The position numbers were made by a program, and so were the translations under genes. DNA of 64,000 nucleotides from Zasmidium citrigriseum (Eukaryota > Ascomycota > Dothideomycetes > Mycosphaerellales > Mycosphaerellaceae), in NCBI GenBank assembly GCA_002786025.1, contig NHNW01000016.1, positions 186,001 through 250,000 on the forward strand. The letters are read 5' to 3'. Position 1 is the first letter of the stretch, and every line of letters begins with the position of its first letter. The notes beneath the pieces were generated by a model that was not told where the DNA came from, ran no database searches, and worked only from the letters and a program-made list of their open reading frames with translations. This document shows, in pieces, positions 20,857 to 30,451 of this stretch.

Positions 20857-21991
20857 AACAAGATGGATCGGTCGCTGCACTCAAGCAAGTGTCTTCGAAG
20901 GGGATTGCGGTTGCAACATTGATGCGAAGAACGTATGGGTCATTGATGCGACGGACATCAAGGAGCGTTGTGACCATAAGGCGGTCTTGCCGAATGTGTT
21001 CAAGTTTGGGTGGTCCAGCAGATTGTCAACTGAGTCACCTGCTGCTCCGTGTCCTTCCCCAATAACAGGCCCTCCCCATTAGTGGTGGAGCGATCACGAG
21101 CTATTTATGAACGGAGTTCCTGGATGTCACGAGCAATGGGTCAGGCTGGACTTGCTACGCATGGTTCTTGACTGTCTTAATCAGGGTATTTAACGTATCG
21201 AGATGGGCTGGTGTTGGCTTTCATATTACTTTGGCAAATAAAAAGATCGATATGCAAATCAACTGGACTTTTACGTGGGATAACATGGCATTCTCATCAC
21301 TACAACATATATCATTTGATGCGTCTGCAAATTCTGTCAGTCCATCACGATTGGCTACTATTCCACAAAGTCATCCAGATATAGCGACAAATTGGTAGTA
21401 CACAGTACGAAAGTGAACAATGATCCTTGACATCGGCTGGCCTAAAAACGAAACGATCGTCAAGGTGGTCAATGTTGCAAGGATTCAAATGTCCCAGCCA
21501 TATCCAGAAGCACGAGATTGCACAGGCCGGACGCAATAGACACAGATCTCCTGCGCGGCACCATTCTTGATCTCTTGGGCGATCTGAATTGTCTTTTCAC
21601 AGTATCTTAAACGGAGCTGATCTATTTGAAGTGCTGCATTCAGTGTTCTAGGTCGTTCAAGATGCGGAGGCAATGCTGACTTTCCTTTAATTCTTAGACA
21701 AAGCATGCGTCTTGTCTCCAGTCGTCACTTCGAAGAAGTCTCCAGTCAATTATTCTTCGACAATTAAGAATGAACGAAAAGCAGAAGTAGGAACTCATCT
21801 TCGGGCATTTCCTAGTATGTTGTTCCAGCTGCAAATGCAAAAAGATGGTAGAGTGAAGCCGGGAGCGTCTAAAAACCTAGTAATTCGTGAACAAAGGCAA
21901 AAAGAAACGATCACATCGAATGGTCAGTACGAGGCTACGCGGATGTTAGTGAAACTGCTCAGATCATATCGATGTGAAAGCATCAACTTAC
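20857..21991. other. AT-richer intergenic region
   Basis: Apart from the possible 3' continuation of the small secreted protein (to about 21082), nothing coding is seen. The stretch is noticeably more A+T-rich than its surroundings and runs into a tRNA relic, which may mark an old insertion or breakpoint. Confidence 0.4.
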
Positions 21992-22069
21992 GTCGAACTC
22001 GCGACCTTGGCGTTGACAAGGTTGTTAAACCTATTAGCACCACGCTCTAACCAACTGAGCTAACCGACC
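21992..22069 (-). pseudogene. tRNA-Ile(AAU)-like sequence with intron, 3' end missing
   Basis: Read on the minus strand from 22069: acceptor 5' strand GGTCGGT, D arm GCTC-AGTTGGTTA-GAGC, anticodon stem TGGTG/CGCCA around loop CTAATA...A with anticodon AAT. An 18-nt intron follows loop position 37 and itself can pair GGTT/AACC. The variable and T-arm 5' half (GCGAG, loop TTCGAC) follow. After that the expected CTCGC and ACCGACC strands are absent, so neither the T stem nor the acceptor stem can close. This looks like a truncated, probably non-functional gene that keeps both internal Pol III box regions. A scan with a tRNA covariance model would settle it. Confidence 0.6.
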
Positions 22070-22385
22070 CGCTTCGTTTTAAACAAGCTGAGCTTGCGCC
22101 GATTGATGTGAGCCGGAATTTTGACACAATTTATGTAGCTGAGAATTTTCTTGGCGATGCACGTTCTTGGTACTCCATTGCAACAAAGGCAGACAATAGA
22201 TCAATTCCCTTTCAAATACGCTCGATATCGATGGATTGAGGAATTCTTCATCAACTGACATCTTGTTGAAGCAAAGATGCAGTACCGTCCTTAGGCAGAC
22301 ACAACTAGACTTGCTTTTTAACAAAGATTTTCATTTGATGGAATGACGTGCAAAATATCAAGCCACGCACATGATGAGACACCTG
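22070..22385. other. Intergenic, nothing recognised
   Basis: About 315 bp between the tRNA relic and the aldo-keto reductase stop codon; A+T-rich, no coding signal. Confidence 0.45.
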
Positions 22386-23559
22386 TCACACTCTCTCAAG
22401 AGCCTCTTTCGTATCATACCCATAAACCAACTCCCCATGCACATAACTCGGCGCCGTCGCCTTACAAACCATCCAAGCCCGATCCAAAGCCTCCACAACA
22501 TCGCCCGGCAGTGGCCCCTTCTCCAAATCCTCAAGATTCCTCTCCAACTGCGCCAGACTCGAAACCCCGATAACAACCCCATCATTCCCTCCATCCTTAA
22601 TATTTAACGCACTATGCCTCGTCAACCATCGAAAAGCAATCTCCAGTAACGTCAAGCCATGTTTCTCCGCGGCTTCTTGTACGATTCGTAAAGCTTCGAA
22701 ATTGGAGTCTTTGAAATATCGATCGCGATACATTTTTCCGACTTCGCCGTCAACGTCGGAGTAGCGGCCTTCTGTGGGTATGGAATCGAGTTGGTACTTT
22801 CCGGAGAAGAGACCGCCGGCGAGGGGGTTGTAGACCACTATGTCGAGGCCGTAGCGACGGCAGGCGGCTATGAGTTCTAGTTCGATTGTGCGGGTTATGG
22901 CGTTGTACATGCATTGGAAGATCTATGCAGACTTAGTATCCACTCGAGAGATATCGTTGCATGATACGAACCGTTGGTTGCACCCATTCATGAAACTTGC
23001 AGAGCATCACAATCTCCGCCAACTCAAAAGCGCTATAATTCGACAACCCCAATCTCACAAACTTCCCTTGCTTATGCAGCTCATCGAGCTTCTTCAACGG
23101 CTCTTGGAATGGAATACTTCGATCCGCTCGATGAAGATAGAAAATATCAACACAATCGGTCCCCAGTTCAGACAGAGACTTGTTCAGCATTTCCTCTAGA
23201 ACTTCAGCTTTATGAGCACCGACGCTATTGACTCGGTCTGCATTGGCATCGTAGGGGTACCATTTCGTAGCACATGAAAGGCCTCGTTCTTTCCATTTGG
23301 CGGCACGAGTGAAGGCTTCTTGTTGTCCGCCGACGTAGACTCTTGCGGTGTCGATCTCGTTGTGGCCTTTGGATTGGAAGTAGTCGAGAACTTCGTTGTA
23401 TTTGTCGAGGGATGTAATGCGGGCTCCTGTGGACGGGTCGGGGCCGCTGCGAGCGAAATCAGCTTCACGATCGCAAGCCAGGTTGTGGCAACAATCTCAC
23501 AAAGTCATCGTGCCCAGAATGACTCTAGGTCTTTTCATTTTCTCAGATTCTGAAGCCAT
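22386..23559 (-). CDS. Aldo-keto reductase, AKR7 / aflatoxin-aldehyde-reductase type
   Basis: Exons complement(22386..22922, 22972..23446, 23501..23559); 356 residues. The start MASESEKMKRPRVILGTMTFGPD fits the AKR7 N-terminus once a 54-nt intron is removed. The catalytic tetrad is visible: Asp52 and Tyr57 in EIDTARVYVGG, Lys81 in CATKWYP, His125 in DIFYLHRAD. LGLSNYSAFE, QPTIFQCMYNAITR and VVYNPLAGGLFSGKY follow as expected, and a VVIGVSSLAQLERNL segment contacts the cofactor near the end. It should be a cytosolic NADPH-dependent aldehyde or ketone reductase, often for detoxification. Its start is 208 bp from that of the zinc alcohol dehydrogenase on the other strand, suggesting co-regulation. 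Confidence 0.92.
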
Positions 23560-23767
23560 GATGCCAAATCTCTGTCCAACGACGGAGTGTCCAAAGATGA
23601 CCTCCCAAACAATCGTCCCCAAAATATATCGCGACAAGTAAATGCCGCCATCCCCTCCACCCTCCAAAAAATTCCCCAATCAAGCAATAATTTCCACTCC
23701 TTCCCAGACAGGTAACCAGCTCTCCAATATATTCACCCAACCCTCACCTCGCTCAGATCACACCTTA
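23560..23767. promoter_or_regulatory. Short bidirectional promoter, AKR / zinc ADH
   Basis: Only 208 bp separate the divergent ATGs at 23559 and 23768, assuming the downstream ATG of the ADH. One short shared regulatory region must serve both redox genes. Confidence 0.5.
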
Positions 23768-24877
23768 ATGGCCCCCTCTCACATGAAAGCCCAGGTCTTG
23801 GAAGCCTTCAACACCCCCTACGTCCTCAGACAAGTCGAAACACCGAAGCCTACAGATCCCAACGATGTCCTCATCCGCCTCCACGCAGCAGGCTACTGCC
23901 ACACCGACGGGATGATGAGCGCCGGCCAATGCGCTCCAGATCCTCCAAGATTCCCACACATCAACTCTCACGAGATTGCGGGGGAGATCGTGGCTTTTCA
24001 CGAGCAGCCTTCTGAACATGCGAAAAAATACGCCATCGGCCATCGAGTCATCTCGACAGGCCGACCTTTCCACCCCTGTGGACAATGTTTCGAATGTCTC
24101 GACACGAGCCGTCCGGATTACGATGAAGGATACTCAGTCGTCTGTCCCCACTGCAAACTCAACGGCATGAGCAAAGACGGCGGGTTTGCGGAGTACGTCG
24201 TCGTCGACGCACGACAAATCGCTCTCATTCCGGAGAATGTTAAAGCTACGGATGCGGCGCCGCTGAGTTGTGCGGGTATTACAATTTATGGAGCTTTGAA
24301 GAGGGCGGGGTTGAAGAAGGGGCAGAGGGTGGCGATTGTGGGTTGTGGAGGCGGACTGGGGCATTTGGGGTTGATGTTTGCGGAGGCGATGGGCTTGAAG
24401 ACGATTGGGGTCGATGCGGCGGATGGGCCGTTGGCGCTTGCGAGGGGTTTGGGGACGAAGGCGGAGATTGTCGATGCGAGAGTGACGAAAGCGGAGGATG
24501 TTGCGAGGAGGATTGGGGAGGCTGATGGCAAGATGCTGAGGGAGGAGATGGGGGTTGATGCTGCTGTGATTCTGGTGGAGAATCAGAAGGGTTTCGATTT
24601 TGGGTTTGATCTTATCAAGAATCATGGCACCTGCGTTGTGGTTTCGTATGCGGAGGCTGGATTCCGTGTGTCGTCGAGGGATCTGGTGTATAGAGATGTG
24701 AGAGTTGTCGGGACGATTTTGGGATCGAACAAGATGTTGCAGGAGATGATGGATTTGGTGGCGGGGCATGATATCAAACCAGTCACCACGGTGTTTCCAT
24801 TCGAGAAGTTGAATGAGCTGGTCGATGAGTACCACAAGGGGAAGGGCGGAAAGTTCGTTGTGGATATGAGCCTGTAG
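23768..24877 (+). CDS. Zinc-dependent alcohol dehydrogenase (MDR superfamily)
   Basis: Single exon, 369 residues from the ATG at 23768. An in-frame extension to 23642 exists but is Pro/Ser-rich and unlike the family. Catalytic zinc ligands: Cys44 (GYCHTD), His68-Glu69 (NSHEIAGE) and Cys168 (PLSCAG). The structural-zinc lobe has Cys104, Cys107 and Cys110, but the fourth ligand (Cys126 or Cys129) comes after a longer loop than usual. The NAD(P) fold is GCGGGLGHLG (192-201). Predicted to interconvert an alcohol and an aldehyde in the cytosol. Its stop lies 33 bp from the convergent lipase stop, so the 3' UTRs overlap. Confidence 0.9.
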   Translation: MAPSHMKAQVLEAFNTPYVLRQVETPKPTDPNDVLIRLHAAGYCHTDGMMSAGQCAPDPPRFPHINSHEIAGEIVAFHEQPSEHAKKYAIGHRVISTGRPFHPCGQCFECLDTSRPDYDEGYSVVCPHCKLNGMSKDGGFAEYVVVDARQIALIPENVKATDAAPLSCAGITIYGALKRAGLKKGQRVAIVGCGGGLGHLGLMFAEAMGLKTIGVDAADGPLALARGLGTKAEIVDARVTKAEDVARRIGEADGKMLREEMGVDAAVILVENQKGFDFGFDLIKNHGTCVVVSYAEAGFRVSSRDLVYRDVRVVGTILGSNKMLQEMMDLVAGHDIKPVTTVFPFEKLNELVDEYHKGKGGKFVVDMSL

Positions 24878-24910
24878 AAAGCATCAACAGAACACCATTT
24901 CGCACATCTT

Positions 24911-26263
24911 TTAGATGCCCTGTAAGCTCCTTGGTCCCAAAGGCTGCAACAGCAACACCGCCAGCACGCCCAGCAGTTCTGTACCATACCCTTCGAACGA
25001 ACTGACGTCCGCGCCCGTCACAACCACATTCTGCGTCTTGCAACCTTTCGCCACCGGCTTTCCATCGAATCGATCCATCAGAAATCCAAAAGCGCCTCCT
25101 GAGCCCAAAATCGCCTCAGCAACGTGCTCTCCCACTTCGTTTCTCGTGTACTGAATCGTCGCTCCATCAGCACAGTACTTGTTGACCAGCGCATCTGTAT
25201 CCGCTACAGGAGAGATCTCATCGCCAATAGCCTTGTATACGAATAGAGGAGCTTGAGGCGTCGAGCGGAAACCCATGCTTGCGCCGTACGTGATGACAGA
25301 CTGTGGCACGGGATTGTTCAAAGCGTCAAAGCCACCCTTGAAATACGTTGAGATATCTTGGAAGTCCAAACGATTCTGCGCATTGGTATCATTCGTGCAC
25401 TGGAAATTGATGGCGTGAAACTCGGCGGCCTTCTCCGGAATGAGAGTCTCAGCGACGTAGGCTGAAACATTTGGATAGGCCTTTGCGATACCGTTGATGC
25501 CTGCGAAGGCCTGATAGGCGAAGATGGACTTGTTGACGTGTTGCAGGACTGTCGTGACGTTGGGCGTGAGACCACCGAGAGCTGCGCCGGCGAACTTGAG
25601 CTCGGGAGCGTAGGTTGGCTGGAGTTCAAGGGCCCATTCGCTGGCTAGAGCACCACCAGAGTAGCCCCAGAGAGCATATGTTGCGTTGGAGGAAACACCA
25701 GTGATGGATGTGGAAGCAAGTGTTGCGCGGACGGAGTCTAGAGTGGCATAGCCTGCAACAAGACCGGCGACATACTGGGCTTCGAGGCCTTCGTAGTCAG
25801 AGGTGCTCACGATCCAGCCTTTGTTGAGGGCGGCGGCCATGAAGAGAGGGTCGTAGGTTGTTTCGTTGGACTTCTGTTGGAGGGTGTAGGATGGGCTGCA
25901 ATTTGGGTCCGAGGAGTCGTAAGCGGTTTGATATGCCAGGACTTTGTCATAGGACGGGTTATGTGGAATGAGGATCGTGCAAACTGCGGCTGAGGCATTT
26001 CCAAGAGCATCGGTCGTTCGGTAGAGTAGCTGATACGAAGCCTGGATGTTGATTGAGGTGTACTGTTGTGCAGCTCCAATAGGGCCGGGAGTCGTTCGAG
26101 AGCGAATGATGGATCCCGGCTGCAAGCTGGCGAGATCTGTTGGCGGTTGGTAGAATGGGTCTTCAGTCGGCTTCAAGATCGCTCTGGGGAGGAGTGATGA
26201 AGGAGCAGCATAGGTGGTGACTGCCAGGACCAGCCACGAGCCGATCGCGAGAAGAAATCGCAT
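24911..26263 (-). CDS. Secretory lipase (LIP family)
   Basis: Single exon, 450 residues from the ATG at 26263. N-terminal signal peptide (LLAIGSWLVLAVTTYA, cleavage about residue 20). The alpha/beta-hydrolase landmarks are the nucleophile elbow ALWGYSGGALASEW, the acid region YKAIGDEISPVADTD and the His in EVGEHVAEAI. These match the Candida-LIP type of extracellular triacylglycerol lipase. Several N-x-S/T sites suggest glycosylation. The protein ends in a hydrophobic ELLGVLAVLLLQPL stretch after a Ser/Gly-rich segment, which could be a weak GPI-anchor signal. Otherwise it would be freely secreted to release fatty acids from host or substrate lipids. Confidence 0.9.
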   Translation of the reverse strand: MRFLLAIGSWLVLAVTTYAAPSSLLPRAILKPTEDPFYQPPTDLASLQPGSIIRSRTTPGPIGAAQQYTSINIQASYQLLYRTTDALGNASAAVCTILIPHNPSYDKVLAYQTAYDSSDPNCSPSYTLQQKSNETTYDPLFMAAALNKGWIVSTSDYEGLEAQYVAGLVAGYATLDSVRATLASTSITGVSSNATYALWGYSGGALASEWALELQPTYAPELKFAGAALGGLTPNVTTVLQHVNKSIFAYQAFAGINGIAKAYPNVSAYVAETLIPEKAAEFHAINFQCTNDTNAQNRLDFQDISTYFKGGFDALNNPVPQSVITYGASMGFRSTPQAPLFVYKAIGDEISPVADTDALVNKYCADGATIQYTRNEVGEHVAEAILGSGGAFGFLMDRFDGKPVAKGCKTQNVVVTGADVSSFEGYGTELLGVLAVLLLQPLGPRSLQGI

Positions 26264-27858
26264 CTTCAATCTGAGGTGAAAAGCCGGTGTAGACGCTCGC
26301 GACTCGGGATATGGTCGCTTTCCACGAGGACCTGATGTCAGCTTCCACGGGCGTCCTGCTAGAACTTAAGAGAAACGCCGAACAAAGAGACACTCGAACA
26401 TCTGCAAGCCTTACCAACTCACCTTTTCTACTAAAACAAGCCTCTTCACTCCACAAGCCGAGGTGCGCTTTGTAAACCGCAACTCTGTGTCTTGCAGGCG
26501 CCATCTCGCAGTTCATTGGCAGCCCACGAGATGTAGTCAAAAGCTTGGTGATCACCTACCGTGCAGGGCAGGTGTTGAAGCCGGCTTTGGTTCCAGAAAT
26601 GTCAAGTGTTTGTCGATCTCTTCTTCAAAGTTGCAAAACTTGTGCGGCTGGGTTGGAGAGAGCGGTCTGTAAAGGACCTTTTGAAATGGCGTGCCAGAAA
26701 GCTGACTTCGGAGTTGAGAGTCTCCGACGCAGTTGAGCCGTGAAGGAAGCTTTCGAGCTGAAGATGAGATGCCGAAGCTAGCGTACCGGAGAGAAATGTA
26801 TGATAGACTTTGGCATATGAGGTGCCGGCTGTGAGTCCGAGATTGACAGCTTCATGAGACATGAGAAGAGACCGTAGTCTTTTTCAAAACATGATATCAG
26901 CTCTGAGAATTCAAAAGTGGATCAATAAGAGGAATACGACTTGCCATGTGACGTCCAGGACTAACAACATTGGCTAAAGGTCGTAGTAGATAGCGCAGAG
27001 CGACGGACAGTAGTAGCGACTTTGGGTCCCTTAAGACTGCGTAGTCTCGTCCAGTTTCGACCTCACTTTCGGATGTTCTGGTTCTGCGCCCGCTGTCAGG
27101 CGTGAAGACGGAAAACGGGTGGACTGCTTGCTGTATGCATGACTTAGCCTCCGCAGTACCGTGTGCATGCCATGAAAGAGCACGTATGCCATGGAAGACA
27201 TGAAACGCTCAAGTCAGACAATTGCGTCAATTCCGAACGTTCCTGGCGATACTTGCCAATCGCGGAAAGTAGCCCCTGGTCTTGAGGCTCGTGTTTCGAT
27301 AGAAGCATCTATGAGAGCAACATCCTGGCCAGCACGTGGCGGTGTCGCTGTGGGGCATCGAAAGACCGCTCAGGCTGGGGTACAGGGGCACTGCTGAGAC
27401 AGGCTGGAGGTCCACATGCTCGAGCATCGCACTTCAGACTGCAGTTCGACCGCTCGTACTTCGTATTTGATGCAGGACTTTGTCGTACGCCCTCGACAAG
27501 TCAAGAGGGCGTACGACAAAGTTCTGGTCGATGTTCCAGAAGGTCGTGGTTCCCACCCGTGGTTTCACCGCAATACAGGCTCATTGCGATCCAAGCCCGC
27601 CAAGCCGACTAGAAAGCCATCAGCAACACTCGATGCTTCTCAAAGTAAAACAGTGCGAGCGAAACAAGACACTCTCGGAGAATTCGGCTTCGAATCGACA
27701 GCATCTACCCAGCGTGGCATTGCTGTTACCACATCATTGATCAAGCAAGCGTGTTTCGATAAGGCGGTCGTAGGATATTTAATTGCTGGCGTTGGGAGTC
27801 CGTTTCGGCTTTCTGAGTGACCTTCATCGACTTAGCACATACTTTGACAGCCCTGAAG
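26264..27858. other. Long intergenic region containing a perfect hairpin
   Basis: About 1.6 kb between the lipase and the repeat-peptide precursor genes. No supported gene; several overlapping open frames lack any signature. The 18-bp inverted repeat at 27477-27522 is listed separately. Confidence 0.5.
27477..27522. repeat. Perfect 18-bp inverted repeat with 10-nt loop
   Basis: Left arm 27477-27494 is ACTTTGTCGTACGCCCTC and right arm 27505-27522 is its exact reverse complement; the loop is 27495-27504. It lies about 340 bp upstream of the repeat-peptide precursor ATG. As RNA it would form a very stable stem; as DNA it could be a dyad protein-binding site or a relic of a mobile element end. 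No coding function evident. Confidence 0.85.
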
Positions 27859-29108
27859 ATGCATTTCAACAATCTGGCTTTCGTCGGCCTCGTTGGCTCT
27901 GCGGCCGCGGCACCGCTGGGGTACGTTGTATCGCGAGGCAATGCAATTCGGGGAATCTAACAGTCGACTGCAGCGCCCTCGGCCACGAGAAGCGCCTCAT
28001 GTGCGCAGAAGGCACCCCTGACTGCGGCAAGGGAATGATCTGGGACACCGAGCCTCAGTTCGGCATCCCGCCACCAAATGTCATCAACAAGCGCCTGTCT
28101 ACACCCCCTCTGGATCCGCTGGGCCCCTTGAGAGGCGATCAAAGTCTCGGCTGTCACGCTATCGGCGGCTGCGATGGCAACTTGGAGACTCCACATAAAC
28201 GGTCGCTCCGCTTGGGCAGGCCATTCGGAGATGAGCAGTCCTTCTGCGATGCTATCGGCGGATGCGATGGTAACCTGGAGACGCCTCAGAAGCGTGCTGA
28301 AGAGGTCGAGAAGCGCGATCCCCAGGCTGAGCTCTGCGTAATGCCTTTCGGTTGCAATGACAATGAGCACGAGCTGCCCGGCCGATTCCGAGACTTTGGT
28401 CCAGTCATAACGCGGGAGGAGAAGCGCGAGGAGAAGCGCGATCCCCAATACGAACTCTGCGTGATGCCCTTTGGCTGCAACGACAACGAGAATGAGCTGC
28501 CCAGCCGGTTCCGAAACGGTATTCTGCCAGTGTTGCCATCGGAGGAGAAGCGTTCGCCATCTGAGCTTCTTTCCATCAATGTCGGCGACCTGCCGAAGGT
28601 CAACGTCGGCGATCTCATTGGCATCGGCCCAGAGGTCAACGAGGAGGAGAAGCGTGACCCTCAGTTTGTCGAAGCCTGTGTGATGCCGTACGGCTGCAAC
28701 GGCGATCCAAACGATGGCCCAACGAAGCTCCCCGGCCGATTCCGAATCGGCTTTCAGCCAGTGTTGCCTTCAGAGGAGAAGCGCTCGCCATCCGACACTT
28801 TGACCGTTGACGTGGACGACTTGGTCAAGGTCGATCCCGAGAATGTCATTGGCATTGGCCCACAGATCAGCGAGGAGAAGCGCGACCCTCAGCTGGAGCT
28901 TTGCGTGATGCCATTCGGCTGCAACGATAATGAGCATGACTTGCCGGAAGAGCCATTCAGAGGAATTGGTCTTCATGGGACTCAAGAGGAGAAGCGCTCG
29001 GATTCTGGCAAGCTGAGCGTGAATGTGGACGACCTAGTTGACTTTTCAGGTCTGACTCCGGATGAGATCTGTGGCTTCAAGGGCTGTGGTGGAATTGCCA
29101 GCGAGTAG
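27859..29108 (+). CDS. Secreted kexin-processed repeat-peptide precursor (alpha-pheromone-like or RiPP-like)
   Basis: Exons 27859-27920 and 27974-29108; 398 residues. The first exon encodes the signal peptide (FVGLVGSAAAA). The 53-nt intron is fixed by phase and restores ALGHEKR. The mature part is cut by about ten Lys-Arg sites, mostly EEKR. Four segments start DPQ and carry CVMPFGC or CVMPYGC followed by an Asn/Asp/Glu-rich tail. Three alternate segments start SPS or SDS and carry VNVDDL or GIGP patterns. Two earlier segments carry CHAIGGC/CDAIGGC plus DGNLETP. The C-terminus has CGFKGCGG. Cys pairs spaced by five residues suggest small disulfide loops. Kexin sites with X-Pro dipeptides after them recall alpha-factor maturation. 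No UstYa-type (DUF3328) modifying gene is in the window, so a dikaritin pathway is not supported here. Precise function unknown. Confidence 0.85.
28317..28997 (+). repeat. Coding tandem repeats of the peptide precursor
   Basis: Four DPQ...CVMP[FY]GC units at 28317-28439, 28440-28553, 28656-28784 and 28884-28997. They are interleaved with SPS-type units at 28554-28655 and 28785-28883, and a related SDS unit follows to the stop. Unit boundaries coincide with Lys-Arg codons, so unit gain or loss keeps the frame. A 12-bp duplication (GAGGAGAAGCGC twice) sits at the end of the first unit. Confidence 0.9.
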
Positions 29109-30451
29109 AGCGAAATGGTCTTGAGGTTGAAAACGCAGGTCGTCTCGAATATAGAGGTGGCAAAGAGTGTCTAAAGAGCAGCAAGTCAGTGGCCAGTGAG
29201 TCTGTCCCTGTAGGATAGACGTTGAGCAGTCGAGTATGTCATGAGCACAGAAAGTCCTTGAACGAGAATGATCGATTTCCTTTCGTGTTCGTTTGAAGGC
29301 CTTTGATGCCATTGACTCACGTCCTTCCGCTTCGACTGTCTATTGCGAAAGCCGGTAGCTTCAATCCCATCGGCCAGAGCGATGTGACTGCGTCATGCAT
29401 CGGCGGAGACCGATAGCGTGTTCCAGAAGTCTGGTATGGCCTGGCTATCGCGCTTAAGCACATTCGCCGTGATGGTGAGGATGGTGGGCCTGGGTGAGGA
29501 GCGGTGTCGGCTGATGATAGACAGCCTGGCCATGGCATTGTATCTACGATCGCGGATACATCGAGATCCGATGATGATGATTGGTATCGAGATGCCAACC
29601 CGGCTCGTTGTTGGATGTTGGTGTGGGAGAGTTGGTCTGACGGCCGTGTTGTTTTCTTTGAGATTGCCCAGCCACCGCGCCAGGAGCCAATCTAGCCGGA
29701 TTAGGCGTCTCCCAACTTCAGGTCTTCAGCTGCGCCTCCACCACATCACACATCTCACCTCACTCTCACCAAACCCACACCGTCTCCCGCGGCACCGCTC
29801 TGCAGAATCCACCCTCGACCATTGCATTGAGCCCATTGGCAGTCGGATCGCGTGCCATCCGCACGTCACATCTGCTGCCGCCTCGCTGTGACTACCCTCT
29901 TTCGTGCTCTTCCTCCATGCGCCTCAACCGCCGGAAAGACATTGTTCCTGCATCACGCTACATGCCATGTGCCGCCGGTCATCGAGCTGAACTGCTCGTA
30001 TGCAGCCTTACCATCTTCTCAGCATGGTATAGGCCATCGGAGTCCGCGCCAGAGAACTCCACTCCTATAGCGAGTGTCGGCGGAAGCAACGTGAACATGT
30101 GAATGGCTCGCTTGATTCTCGCTACTACGATATACTACTGACAAACAGGCTATTCTGATGAGCGTCCATCCATTTTCTCCTTCAGACGGCCTTGTCCGTG
30201 GGTGTTCATTGTTTTTAGCCCTGAAGGAAGACGGATAGGTCAATGCTAATTCAACGTGCCCTCTCCTCCAACACTGATCCATCCGGCGACAGCTTTTCAG
30301 CTCGACGAGGTATATAGGCCTCTTCCACCCGGAAGATGCACTATCCGCTGCCGAACGGTTTCCATGTCATCTCATGCAGTTGGCCGTGGAATCTTTGCAC
30401 CGCAGCCCGCCAGGCCGTTTTGGGTCAACTCGCAGCGACCTCGACAATGCT
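29109..30451. other. Intergenic, no gene recognised
   Basis: About 1.3 kb. No frame has family features. A TATATA at 30311-30316 may serve the following gene. Confidence 0.45.

Noticed and set aside
23642..23767. In-frame 42-residue N-terminal extension of the zinc ADH
   Set aside because: Pro/Ser-rich, not family-like and not a convincing targeting peptide; the ATG at 23768 directly precedes the conserved start.
27416..27820. 134-codon plus-strand frame across the hairpin
   Set aside because: It runs through the palindrome and has no signature. The supported gene starts downstream at 27859 in another frame.
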